Positions 54,895 to 63,151 of a DNA stretch of 64,000 nucleotides are shown in pieces. Origin of the DNA: Gemmatimonas sp. UBA7669 (lineage in GTDB: Bacteria; Gemmatimonadota; Gemmatimonadetes; Gemmatimonadales; Gemmatimonadaceae); contig NZ_DLHL01000033.1 of assembly GCF_002483225.1 (NCBI RefSeq), positions 1 through 64,000 of the forward strand. The letters are read 5' to 3'. The notes beneath the pieces are model-generated. The model was not told the DNA's origin and did no database searches. It was given only the letters and a program-made list of their open reading frames with translations. The stretch's first letter is position 1. Each line of letters begins with the position of its first letter. The position numbers and the translations under genes are program-made.

Positions 54895-55578
54895 TCACAC
54901 GCCGAAGGGGTTGGGCAACAGGAACGGAATGTAGAACTGCTGGGCGAGGCGTCCGAGGATGAACGCCGGGGCCATCCAGAGGTTCACGATGGGCCGTCCG
55001 AAGGACAGCAGAGCGAACAGCAGCAACAGTCCGATACCACCCAGGCGCTGATACTGCAGCGACCATTGCGGTGGCAGGAGGTACTTGAAGACGTGGGACC
55101 CGTCGAGTGGCGGAATCGGGATGAGATTGAACGCCACCAGCACGAGATTGATGATGATACCCTGCGCGAACATGAGCTGCAGGATGCCGAGCGGCCGCAC
55201 GAGGCCCGGGACCTGCTGCCCGATGAGGCCCACGAGCACGACCAGCGGCACGAGGGCGAAGGCGATGACCAGGTTGGTGGCCACGCCGGCCAGGGAGACA
55301 ATGATGTCCCCCCGCTTGTACTGCCGATAGTTGCGTGGGTTCACCGGCACCGGCTTGGCGCCGCCGAAGATGGGCCCGCCCATCCAGGCCAGCAGGGCTG
55401 GCAGGAGGAGGGTCATGAAGGGGTCGATGTGCTTGACCGGATTCCAGGTGAGCCGTCCCAGCTGGTAGGCTGTGAGGTCGCCCTGCCGATAGGCCGCATA
55501 GCCGTGCGCGTACTCGTGGGCGACCATCGAGAACAGCAGCACGGGGAATACGAGGGCGAGTTGCTGGACGAGGGTCAC
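54895..55578 (-). CDS. M50 site-2-type membrane metalloprotease
   Basis: 227-residue multi-spanning protein with the zinc motif VAHEYAHGYAAY (HExxH) near the start and NLIPIPPLDGSHV (LDG) downstream, characteristic of S2P/SpoIVFB-type intramembrane proteases (the small rhomboid-like subfamily). The ORF extends to 55719, but a promoter at 55664-55692 makes a start after it more likely; I chose GTG 55578 (VTLVQQLALVFP). First gene of the scpAB operon. Confidence 0.85.
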   Translation of the reverse strand: MTLVQQLALVFPVLLFSMVAHEYAHGYAAYRQGDLTAYQLGRLTWNPVKHIDPFMTLLLPALLAWMGGPIFGGAKPVPVNPRNYRQYKRGDIIVSLAGVATNLVIAFALVPLVVLVGLIGQQVPGLVRPLGILQLMFAQGIIINLVLVAFNLIPIPPLDGSHVFKYLLPPQWSLQYQRLGGIGLLLLFALLSFGRPIVNLWMAPAFILGRLAQQFYIPFLLPNPFGV

Positions 55579-55663
55579 CGCGAGGCCGAGCTGATAGGAG
55601 AGCGAGCGGGCAGGCGCGAGGGAACGCGAACCGGGACGCGAATGCAAGCAAATCGAGAGGGGA

Positions 55664-55692
55664 AGTCTAGCGATCGGACCGGGGCATGTCAA
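55664..55692 (-). promoter_or_regulatory. Promoter of the M50-scpA-scpB-pseudouridine synthase operon
   Basis: Minus strand: -35 TTGACA (55687-55692), 17 bases, -10 TAGACT (55664-55669). Two DnaA-box-like sequences lie immediately upstream. Confidence 0.72.
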
Positions 55693-55695
55693 AAG

Positions 55696-55720
55696 TATTC
55701 CACATGTGAGGTTATCCACA
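55696..55720 (+). promoter_or_regulatory. Two DnaA-box-like sequences
   Basis: Perfect DnaA box TTATCCACA at 55712-55720 and TATTCCACA (one mismatch to TTWTNCACA) at 55696-55704, in the same orientation, 16 bp apart. They lie just upstream of the scpAB operon -35 and about 70 bp from the rpsT promoter. Confidence 0.6.
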
Positions 55721-55790
55721 TTTTGCCGGAGCCGTTGGCGGAGGTGGCTCCCGACACCACAGGTCCGGTAAGTGCTGCAGCAGTGGTGGC

Positions 55791-55819
55791 TTGACCGGCG
55801 CGGCCGGATGTTCTACGTT
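55791..55819 (+). promoter_or_regulatory. rpsT promoter
   Basis: -35 TTGACC (55791-55796), 17-base spacer, -10 TACGTT (55814-55819); a start near 55826 leaves an untranslated leader of about 80 bases before rpsT. Confidence 0.65.
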
Positions 55820-55905
55820 TCCCAGTCTGTTCCGCCGTGGCCGGATTCCATCCGTGTGCCGGGTGGGTTCCACGTCACTGATCAACGGGTTCTGAGGAGT
55901 TTTAC

Positions 55906-56157
55906 GTGCCGAATATCCAGTCCTCCAAGAAGGACTTGCGCAAGTCGCGTGCGGCTGCCGTGCGCAACCGCGCTCAGCGTTCGGCGCTGCGTACTGCCGT
56001 GAAGAAGGCGAAGGCGGCGGGTGCGGCGAGCGACGATCGTCTCACGGCCGTGTCGCTGCTCGATCGTGCGGCGCGCAAGGGCCTCATTCACAAGAATGCG
56101 GCGGCTCGTCAGAAGAGCAAGCTGGCCAAGGCTGCCAACGCCGCCTCGGCAGCGTAA
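55906..56157 (+). CDS. rpsT: 30S ribosomal protein S20
   Basis: Basic, helical 83-residue protein of the small subunit: MPNIQSSKKDLRKSRAA, VRNRAQRSALRTAVKKAKA, and AARKGLIHKNAAARQKSKLAK. It starts with GTG at 55906 after GGAG and six bases. Its own promoter and terminator make it a single-gene unit. Confidence 0.97.
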   Translation: MPNIQSSKKDLRKSRAAAVRNRAQRSALRTAVKKAKAAGAASDDRLTAVSLLDRAARKGLIHKNAAARQKSKLAKAANAASAA

Positions 56158-56180
56158 GCCAGTCGGTTAGCAACGCACGA

Positions 56181-56215
56181 GGGGCCGGACTCATCGCGAG
56201 TCCGGCCCCTTTGTC
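56181..56215 (+). terminator. rpsT terminator
   Basis: A 12-bp GC-rich stem (56181-56192 with 56198-56209, ggggccggactc/gagtccggcccc) with a five-base loop, followed by TTTGTCGTTT. It is 24 bases after the rpsT stop. Confidence 0.85.
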
Positions 56216-56279
56216 GTTTGCGATCTTGGAATTGCAGCGAGTGCGGGTGCAGGAGCCGGATCGTCGACAGCTCATGCCG

Positions 56280-57452
56280 TCAGAACGCCGCGAGCTCTCC
56301 GCCGCAGCGTTCGCAGTACCACTCGGTGGGCAGGTTCATGGTGCCGCACTCGGTGCAGCGCAGCGTCTTCTGCGGCTCGGCGCCCGTGGCTGACGGCAGC
56401 GCATCGGGCACCGATCCCACCGCCGGGTTGCCACCCGAGGGATTGATGACCGAACGCAGGAAGGCCAGGTCATCAAAGCCGGCTGAAGGAGCGCCGGCAG
56501 ACGGCGCGGACGTGGGCGGCGTCGCGGTCCGCGTGGTGGGATCGACACTCGGCACATCGACTTCCACTTCGATGCCTTCGAGTGAGTTCACAAAGGTGGA
56601 ATCGGGCGCGTTCCCGCTGTCGGAGAACATGGCCAGCGCATCGTCGAATTCGTTGTCGACGCGCGGCTCCGCAACCGGCGGGATGTCCGACACGATATGC
56701 GTGACGATGTCATGCGCGCGCGGCGTGTGGCGATCGATGCGCTCCGCCGCCTCGAAGATGGCCTCCACTTCGAGCCCCGCGTCGGCGGCTTCAACCGGCG
56801 CCTCGACCGCCGGCAAGTTGAACTGACTGCCGAGGTCCACCAGCTCGTGCTCTGACGTGGGCTCCGACGTCGGTTCCTGCGCGGCCTCTGCAGCAGAGTC
56901 GACTTCCGCCTCGACCTCGACCTCGGCCTCGGCTCCAACCCCGACCTCAACCGCGGTAACTGCGGTAGCGGCTTCCGGCGCCTCGGCTTCTGGCGTCAAG
57001 GCTTCCGGCTCAACGGCTGTCGCAGTTTGCTGTTCGATTCTGGCACTCGCCAGCAATGTCCGCACGTCATCAAACTGCGTGAGCAACGCCGAACGCTCCG
57101 CCCCGAGCGTCTCCATCTTGCCCTCCACCTCGACGCGCACCGCCTCCCAGCGCTCGCTGTCGAACTCGCCGACCATGTTGCGCAGCATCGCCTCGGCGCG
57201 CTCGTCTTCCAGCGTGGCGAGCTGTGCATCCAGGCCATCGAGCTGACGTTCGAGATCGTTGCCGAGCGTGGCCAGCGTGTCGACATGCGACTGCAGCTGC
57301 TCGACTACCTGGGTGCGGCGCGCCAGATAATCACCATGTACGCGCTCGTACACGCGCACCGGGGTTTCCGTCCGCTTGGCCTCGAGGGCGGCGAGCCAGT
57401 CATCATAGCGTTGCCGCTCAGCGACCAGGGCGCGGACTTCTTCGATGGACAC
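56280..57452 (-). CDS. Coiled-coil protein with C-terminal zinc ribbon, unknown function
   Basis: 390 residues. The first 130 are charged coiled coil (LATLEDERAEAMLRNMVGEF, VEVEGKMETLGAERSALL), then an acidic Glu/Ala/Val/Pro linker, and a C-terminal zinc ribbon (CTECGTMNLPTEWYCERCG). GTG start at 57452 follows GGAG. It ends the pyrimidine operon; no function can be deduced, but coiled coil plus ribbon suggests a scaffold. Confidence 0.7.
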   Translation of the reverse strand: MSIEEVRALVAERQRYDDWLAALEAKRTETPVRVYERVHGDYLARRTQVVEQLQSHVDTLATLGNDLERQLDGLDAQLATLEDERAEAMLRNMVGEFDSERWEAVRVEVEGKMETLGAERSALLTQFDDVRTLLASARIEQQTATAVEPEALTPEAEAPEAATAVTAVEVGVGAEAEVEVEAEVDSAAEAAQEPTSEPTSEHELVDLGSQFNLPAVEAPVEAADAGLEVEAIFEAAERIDRHTPRAHDIVTHIVSDIPPVAEPRVDNEFDDALAMFSDSGNAPDSTFVNSLEGIEVEVDVPSVDPTTRTATPPTSAPSAGAPSAGFDDLAFLRSVINPSGGNPAVGSVPDALPSATGAEPQKTLRCTECGTMNLPTEWYCERCGGELAAF

Positions 57453-57487
57453 GACGTGAAACTCCGTGACGAGGGACGAGGAAGGAC

Positions 57488-58234
57488 TCAGGAGGGAAGC
57501 TCTCGCGAAAGCCGCAGTGAAGCAAGCGCAGCCGCTTCACCCGCCGGCAGCGGCACCGCGCCGCCGAGCAGCGTGGAGACCAGCAGAATGCGTGCGGCCT
57601 GCTCCACACTCTCGAGACGCAGTACCGCATCGTTCAGCGAATGCCCCACGGCGGTGACGCCGTGATTGGCCAGCAGAAACACTTCGTGATCTGGCGCACA
57701 CTGCGCGATGGCATCGGCCAGGGCCTGCGTGCCGGGCCGCGCATAGGGCACCAGCACCACCGGCCCCACCACCACCGGCAGTTCGGGCAACACATCGGCC
57801 GGCAGTGAACGCCCGGCTGCTGCGAAGCCCGTGGCCGCCGGCGGATGAGCGTGCACCACCGCCTGCACATCGGGCCGCGCCGCATAGAGCGCCACGTGCA
57901 TCTTGAGTTCCGACGAGGCGCGAAGAGCCCGGTCACGGCCCTCGGCCGCCGACAGCGCCGCACTGCCGTCACGCGGCGCGTGCCACGATGTCGCATCGTG
58001 ATGCACAGTGCCATCCGCGTATCCGCCATCGGCGTGCACACGCAGCACCTGCTCGGCCCCGATGCGCGCCTTGTCCACGCCGCTCGCCGTCACCAGCAGG
58101 CTGCCATCGGCGAGACGCATTGAGAGATTGCCCTCGGCGCCCGCCAGGAGCCCGCCCGCATGCAAACGACGACAGGCAGCGGCGAGTTGCTCGGCCGCTG
58201 CCTGCAGCGATTCGGGGCTCAGGCCCTGACCCAT
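57488..58234 (-). CDS. Class II aldolase/adducin family protein
   Basis: 248-residue zinc-dependent aldolase-type protein. The likely catalytic Glu lies in ASSELKMHVALY, and zinc ligands are in VVHAHPPAATGF and LLANHGVTAVG, matching L-fuculose-phosphate aldolase-like proteins. The substrate is unknown; ribulose- or fuculose-phosphate-like sugars are possible. It lies between pyrC and the zinc-ribbon gene. Confidence 0.85.
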   Translation of the reverse strand: MGQGLSPESLQAAAEQLAAACRRLHAGGLLAGAEGNLSMRLADGSLLVTASGVDKARIGAEQVLRVHADGGYADGTVHHDATSWHAPRDGSAALSAAEGRDRALRASSELKMHVALYAARPDVQAVVHAHPPAATGFAAAGRSLPADVLPELPVVVGPVVLVPYARPGTQALADAIAQCAPDHEVFLLANHGVTAVGHSLNDAVLRLESVEQAARILLVSTLLGGAVPLPAGEAAALASLRLSRELPS

Positions 58235-58276
58235 GTCAGCTGTGCACCACGCGCATGCCGTGCGTCACGACCGCCC

Positions 58277-59578
58277 TCAGGCCGCCGTGTACACCACGCG
58301 GCCACCCACAATCGTGTAGCGCGCCTGCCCCGTGAAGGTGTGGCCGCCGTAGGGCGTGTTGCGGCCCTTGGACTTGAACTGCGTGGGGTCGCAGGTCCAC
58401 ACCTTGTTGGGGTCAAACACCGTCACGTCGGCCAGACCGCCGCGCGCCAGTGAGCCGCCGGGCAAACGGAAGATCCTGGCCTGCTTGCAGCTCATCGCGT
58501 CCACCAGCTGCGAGAGATTGATGAGGCCGCGGTGCAGCAGGTAGGTGGTGTTCACACCGAGCGCGGTTTCGAGGCCCACGATGCCGTTGGGCGCATCGGC
58601 GAACTCGCGCTCCTTCTCGTCGTAGTGATGCGGCGCGTGATCGGTGACGAGCAGGTCGATGGTGCCATCGGCCACACCCTGCTGCAGCGCCTCCACGTCT
58701 TCGGCGGTGCGCAGCGGCGGATTCATCTTCGCGTTGGTGTTGTAGCCATCCACCGCGTCTTCGGTGAGCGAGATGTGGTGCGAGCACACCTCGGCCGTAA
58801 CGTTGATGCCGCGCTCCTTGCCCCAGCGCACCAGCTCCACCGAACCCTTCGTGCTCAGGTGGCAGAGATGGATGTGGCCACCCGTGCGCTTGGCAAGGAG
58901 AATGTCGCGAATGACGTAGATCTCCTCGGCCTCGGCAGGAATGCCCTTGAGACCGAGCTTGGCGCTCATGATGCCTTCGTTCATGCTGCCGCCACGCGCC
59001 AGCGTCATGTCTTCGCAGTGCTCGGCAATGGGTACGTTGAAGGCGCGCGCATACTCGAGCGCGGTGCGCATGAGCTGCGCACTCTCCACCGGCTTGCCGT
59101 CGTCGCTGAAGGCCACGGCGCCGGCGCCCACCATCTCGGCAATCTCGGCCAGCGTCTCGCCCTTCTGCCCCACCGAGATGGCGCCATAGGGATAGACGCG
59201 CGCATAGCCTGCCGCCTCACCCTGACGCTTCACAAAGCCCACGACCGCCTGATTGTCGGTGACGGGCTTGGTGTTGGGCATGGCACACACCGCCGTAATG
59301 CCGCCGGCCACCGCGCTGTGCGCGCCGCTGGCCACCGTCTCCACGTCTTCGCGGCCCGGCTCACGCAGATGCACGTGCACGTCGATGAAGCCCGGCGCCA
59401 CCACCAGGCCCGTGGCATCGAGCACCTCGGCACCGTCGGGCGTGCCCAGCGACCCTCCGCAGGCTTCGACGACACCGTTACGCAGCAACACATCGCCCAC
59501 GGCGTCGAGGCCCTGCGAGGGGTCGACAATGCGACCGCCCTTGATGAGCAGATCACGGGTTCCGATCGGGTGCGCCAT
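58277..59578 (-). CDS. pyrC: Dihydroorotase
   Basis: Third step of pyrimidine synthesis, cyclising carbamoyl aspartate to dihydroorotate. Class I-type amidohydrolase of 433 residues: GFIDVHVHLREPGRED (zinc ligands), GVGAVAFSDDG-type region, AEVCSHHISLTED, and DLLVTDHAPHH. ATG 59578 is adjacent to the pyrB stop (TAG then ATG). Confidence 0.95.
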   Translation of the reverse strand: MAHPIGTRDLLIKGGRIVDPSQGLDAVGDVLLRNGVVEACGGSLGTPDGAEVLDATGLVVAPGFIDVHVHLREPGREDVETVASGAHSAVAGGITAVCAMPNTKPVTDNQAVVGFVKRQGEAAGYARVYPYGAISVGQKGETLAEIAEMVGAGAVAFSDDGKPVESAQLMRTALEYARAFNVPIAEHCEDMTLARGGSMNEGIMSAKLGLKGIPAEAEEIYVIRDILLAKRTGGHIHLCHLSTKGSVELVRWGKERGINVTAEVCSHHISLTEDAVDGYNTNAKMNPPLRTAEDVEALQQGVADGTIDLLVTDHAPHHYDEKEREFADAPNGIVGLETALGVNTTYLLHRGLINLSQLVDAMSCKQARIFRLPGGSLARGGLADVTVFDPNKVWTCDPTQFKSKGRNTPYGGHTFTGQARYTIVGGRVVYTAA

Positions 59579-60538
59579 CTATGCGTTTCCTTTCTTGGCC
59601 GCTTCGGCCAGTTCAGGCTTGCCACCGGCAAGCAGGTAGAGCACCGCCATGCGCACGGCCACCCCGTTGGTGACCTGGTCGAGAATGACCGAGTGCGGGC
59701 CATCCGCCACGTCGCTGTCGATTTCGACGCCGCGATTCATGGGCCCGGGGTGCAGAATGAGGAGATCCTTTGGCGCGCGTTCGAGACGCGCCGAGGTGAC
59801 GCCGAACACGCGATTGTATTCGCGCAGCGACGGGATGTAGCCGGCCTGCATGCGTTCGAGCTGCAGACGCAGAATGTTCAGCGCATCGGCCCAGGCGATG
59901 GCGTCTTCAATGCGATCAATGACCGTGACCCCCATGTCCTCGATGGCATTGGGCAGCAGCGAGCGCGGTCCGCACACGGCCACTTCGGCGCCGAGCTTGG
60001 TGAGGCCCCAGATGTTGGAGCGCGCCACACGCGAGTGCAGCACGTCACCCACGATGCAGATGCGCTTGCCCTTGAGCGAACCGAAGCGATCGCGCAGCGT
60101 GAGCATGTCGAGCAGGCCCTGCGTGGGATGCTCGTGTGTGCCGTCGCCGGCGTTGATGACGTTGGACTCGATGCGCTCGGCGAGAAAGCGGGCCGCCCCC
60201 GACGCGCTGTGCCGGATGACGACCATGTCGATCTTCATGGCCTCGAGATTGCGCGCCGTGTCAACCAGCGTCTCGCCCTTGCTCACACTGGAGCCGGCGC
60301 TGGCCACGTTCACGGTGTCCGCGCTCAGGCGCTTCTCGGCAAACTCGAACGAGATGCGTGTGCGTGTGGAGGCTTCGAAGAACAGATTGACGATGGTGGC
60401 ACCACGCAGCGTGGGCACCTTCTTGATGGCGCGCTCGGAGATTTCGCGGAACGGGCCGGCGGTATCGAGAATGAGTTCGATCTGCGCGGCCGAGAGCGGC
60501 GCGAGGCCCAGCAGGTCCTTGCCGAGGGGACCGGGCAT
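59579..60538 (-). CDS. pyrB: Aspartate carbamoyltransferase catalytic subunit
   Basis: Second step of pyrimidine synthesis. It has FFEASTRTRISFEFAEKRL (carbamoyl phosphate), NAGDGTHEHPTQGLLDMLTL, and LHPGPMNRG. 319 residues; no regulatory subunit gene is seen in the window. It starts 4 bases after pyrR. Confidence 0.96.
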   Translation of the reverse strand: MPGPLGKDLLGLAPLSAAQIELILDTAGPFREISERAIKKVPTLRGATIVNLFFEASTRTRISFEFAEKRLSADTVNVASAGSSVSKGETLVDTARNLEAMKIDMVVIRHSASGAARFLAERIESNVINAGDGTHEHPTQGLLDMLTLRDRFGSLKGKRICIVGDVLHSRVARSNIWGLTKLGAEVAVCGPRSLLPNAIEDMGVTVIDRIEDAIAWADALNILRLQLERMQAGYIPSLREYNRVFGVTSARLERAPKDLLILHPGPMNRGVEIDSDVADGPHSVILDQVTNGVAVRMAVLYLLAGGKPELAEAAKKGNA

Positions 60539-60542
60539 GCGC

Positions 60543-61094
60543 TTAGTGCTCCCCGTCGTTGGACCCGACCACCACCTGGTCCTTGCCGTCGAGCTCCTCC
60601 ACCATCACGTCCACGCGCTGGCCGGGCGCGACATCAATGCGTCGCCCCACCACGTCGGCGTGAATGGGCAGCTCGCGGCCACCGCGGTCCACCAGCACCG
60701 CCAGCGCAATGCGCGAGGGGCGACCAAAGTCGGCCAGCTCATCGAGCGCCGCGCGCACCGTGCGACCGGTGTAGAGCACGTCGTCGACAATGACCACGCG
60801 CTTGCCGTCGAGCGTCCAGGGCAGCTTGGTGAGTCCGACCACGGGGCGCGGCCCCACGGTCTGCAGGTCGTCGCGATAGAGCGTGATGTCGAGGGCGCCG
60901 CTGGCGACTTCCACGCCTTCCTGCGCGGCAATGATGCGCACGATGCGGTCGGCCAGTTGCACGCCGCGGCGCTGGATGCCGACGATGACGAGGTCGTCGG
61001 TGCCGGCGTTCAATTCAACGATCTGGTCCGCCATGCGGCGCAGTGTGCGGTCAACCGCGCGCGCATCGAGGACGGTGGTGGCAGAGGTGGGCAT
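60543..61094 (-). CDS. pyrR: PyrR bifunctional uracil phosphoribosyltransferase/regulator
   Basis: PyrR-family protein of 183 residues: uracil phosphoribosyltransferase fold with the PRPP motif VIVDDVLYTGRTVRAALDEL. In many bacteria it also attenuates the pyr operon by binding mRNA. No PyrR-binding leader hairpin is recognised in the 49-base gap upstream. ATG 61094. It leads pyrB and pyrC, and a 158-residue gene lies just upstream. Confidence 0.92.
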   Translation of the reverse strand: MPTSATTVLDARAVDRTLRRMADQIVELNAGTDDLVIVGIQRRGVQLADRIVRIIAAQEGVEVASGALDITLYRDDLQTVGPRPVVGLTKLPWTLDGKRVVIVDDVLYTGRTVRAALDELADFGRPSRIALAVLVDRGGRELPIHADVVGRRIDVAPGQRVDVMVEELDGKDQVVVGSNDGEH

Positions 61095-61143
61095 GCGCCA
61101 AAAGTAACCACCTGCCACCGGACTTTCTTGGCTCGCGGGCCTC

Positions 61144-61620
61144 TTACCACTCGTGGTGCGAGCGGCTGCCCTCGGGCGGCATGGGCCGCGGCGGGAACAT
61201 GCCGTTCAGCGGCGAGAGGTGACGGGCGGCGGTGCGGGCCGCGCGCAGACGGGCCTTGTCCACGGGCGGCACGTATTCGGTGGCCGCATACATGGCGATG
61301 TCGGCCGCGGCCTCCATGGTGGCCTGGGCAAAGCCCTGCGACCACTCGGGGCCGTAGGGATGGCTGTCGGCGCGCTCCTCCACGCCCCGGCCAAAGGCCA
61401 CACACTTGTCGGCCGCTTCACGCAGCGAGCGGCTGGCGGCCAGGTGGGCCACCACCACGTGGTAGCCGTCGCGACGGCCCATGTGGAAGGCCGGCGTCTG
61501 GTCGGCGTCATGCAGCGGCGCCTCCACCACCCCGGACGCAATACCGGTCAACATCACACACAGCTGCGAGAAGTAGCTGCGAATGGGATCGACCGCGGGT
61601 TCGTCGAGAATGGGGGACAT
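61144..61620 (-). CDS. Small unknown protein upstream of pyrR
   Basis: 158-residue protein with helical stretches (FSQLCVMLTGIASGVVEAPL, SRSLREAADKCVAFGRGVEE, FAQATMEAAADIAMYAATEY) and a Pro-rich C-terminus. Conserved-looking His/Tyr (FHMGRRDGYHVVVAHLA) give no family match that I recognise. ATG 61620 is in good context. It is 49 bases upstream of pyrR and may belong to the pyr transcript. Confidence 0.6.
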   Translation of the reverse strand: MSPILDEPAVDPIRSYFSQLCVMLTGIASGVVEAPLHDADQTPAFHMGRRDGYHVVVAHLAASRSLREAADKCVAFGRGVEERADSHPYGPEWSQGFAQATMEAAADIAMYAATEYVPPVDKARLRAARTAARHLSPLNGMFPPRPMPPEGSRSHHEW

Positions 61621-61854
61621 GGACCGTTCCGGCTACAGGTTCAGCGCCAGACCACCCCCTCGGCGGCCCGGCATGCGTGATCCTGAGCAAGCGGCGTGCC
61701 GCAGGTGTCAACCGCAGGCTGACACAGGCTTTGAGAGGGGAAATGGACAGCCTGACCCTGGTGAACTTATGGTCGCGCTCGCCAGCCGTTGCGGTCCGCC
61801 AGCAGCACTGCGGCCTCGGCGCCACAGCGGCGCCGGCACCACGCCGGCCGATCT
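61621..61854. other. Intergenic region with palindromes, ATP-grasp gene to unknown gene
   Basis: Several GC palindromes (GGCGCC twice at 61818-61833; GCCGGC pair near 61843-61863) lie just after the ATP-grasp stop, a terminator-like cluster without a T-tract. A TTGACA at 61706-61711 has no good -10. No gene is seen. Confidence 0.4.
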
Positions 61855-63093
61855 TCAGCCGGCGTAAAGGTGCAGATCGGTGCCCACGAAGTCGGCCATG
61901 GCCTTGGTCGTGTCCCAGTCCGGATGGCGCAGTGTCACATATCCGTCCGACAGCAGGGTGCTTTTCCAGTCGCGACGCGGGCTGCCAAGAGGTAGCAGAT
62001 CGATGGCGCAGATGGCGTCGCCCAGCCTGGCCTTGATGCGATCGAGCCCCTCGATGCGCTGAATGCGCCCCTGTCCGTGTGCCCGCTTGGTGATGCAGGC
62101 CGCGTGATACTTGCGCTCGATGTCCAGCGAGAAGGTGCCGAACAACTCGGCCTCGGCCCAGCCACCGAAGAGGTCCACGTCGCTGGCAAAGTTCATCAGG
62201 TCGACGGTGCGTGCGCCGGGCGGACGGGCGGCAATTTCGCCAAACACCACTTCGCCGTCGGCCTTGCGGTACCACTCCATGTGCGTGAAGCCGGTGTCGT
62301 AGCCCAGCACCTTGATGACCTGCTCGCCCATGGCGCGGCCCTCGGCCACCCAGGGGTCGTCCACGAGGCGATAGCTCAGCGTCTGCGGCGAGATCCACTC
62401 GTTGGTGCGCGCAATGAGCGGCCGTGGCCGATAGTAGCCGATGTGGAAGTATTCGATGCGGCCACGCGCGCAGATGGTGTCGTAGGTGAATTCCTCGCCG
62501 TCGATGAACTCTTCCACGTCGACCACGGCAATGTGGCCGAGCTGCGCGATGGCCTTGTCGACTTCGTGCGCGTCGTCGCAGCGGAAGGTGTCCTGCGAAC
62601 CTGCACCGGCAATGGGCTTGATGATGAGCGGATAGCCCACCTGCTCCGCTGCCTCGCGCACCTCGGTGGCGGTGCGCGCCACGGCATGATGCGGCACGCG
62701 CACACCACCGGCGGCGAGCGCCTGCTTCATGAGGTCCTTGTCCCGAAAGCGCAGCGCCTGTTCGTACGACTGGCCCGGCACCCCCAGCGCCTCGCGAATG
62801 AGCGCGGCCACCTCCACCCCGGGCTCCCACAGGCAGCACACGCGGTCGAGTGTGCGTGTGCCCAGCCAGCGCTGCAACTGCGGAATGGCTGCTGCGGGAT
62901 TGGTGAAGAGCTCCGGCAGTTGCAGATAACCACTCAGGTGACGACGCGCGAGCTCGGGCAGCTCGTGCTCCGGCCCATTGGACACACCCAGCACGGTGGC
63001 GCCCTGCACCGACAGGCCGCGCGTGAAGAGCGGCATCTCGCCGGGATAGCCCGGCGTGATCATGAGCACGGTGCGGGGAGCGACGTTGGTCAT
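61855..63093 (-). CDS. ATP-grasp carboxylate-amine ligase-like protein (first copy)
   Basis: 412-residue ATP-grasp protein. Expected pieces are visible: PLIIKPIAGAGSQDTF (lid/ATP binding), VEEFIDGEEFTYDTI, and EIAARPPGARTVDLMNFASD, the Mg/ATP-binding Glu-Arg strand. Such enzymes join a carboxylate to an amine or thiol with ATP hydrolysis; the substrate is unknown. Residues 1-110 form an N-terminal Rossmann-like domain (TVLMITPGYPGEMPLF). ATG 63093 chosen; 63138 is an alternative. A second, related gene follows upstream. Confidence 0.85.
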   Translation of the reverse strand: MTNVAPRTVLMITPGYPGEMPLFTRGLSVQGATVLGVSNGPEHELPELARRHLSGYLQLPELFTNPAAAIPQLQRWLGTRTLDRVCCLWEPGVEVAALIREALGVPGQSYEQALRFRDKDLMKQALAAGGVRVPHHAVARTATEVREAAEQVGYPLIIKPIAGAGSQDTFRCDDAHEVDKAIAQLGHIAVVDVEEFIDGEEFTYDTICARGRIEYFHIGYYRPRPLIARTNEWISPQTLSYRLVDDPWVAEGRAMGEQVIKVLGYDTGFTHMEWYRKADGEVVFGEIAARPPGARTVDLMNFASDVDLFGGWAEAELFGTFSLDIERKYHAACITKRAHGQGRIQRIEGLDRIKARLGDAICAIDLLPLGSPRRDWKSTLLSDGYVTLRHPDWDTTKAMADFVGTDLHLYAG

Positions 63094-63151
63094 GGCAGCA
63101 GCAGAATGGGAGAGAGCCTGAGCGAGGGGACTGAGCATTGCGTCACTGGGG

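Noticed and set aside
61683..61711. Promoter for the unknown-pyrR operon
   Set aside because: TTGACA is present on the minus strand, but at 17-base spacing the -10 reads GCTCAG, too poor to call.
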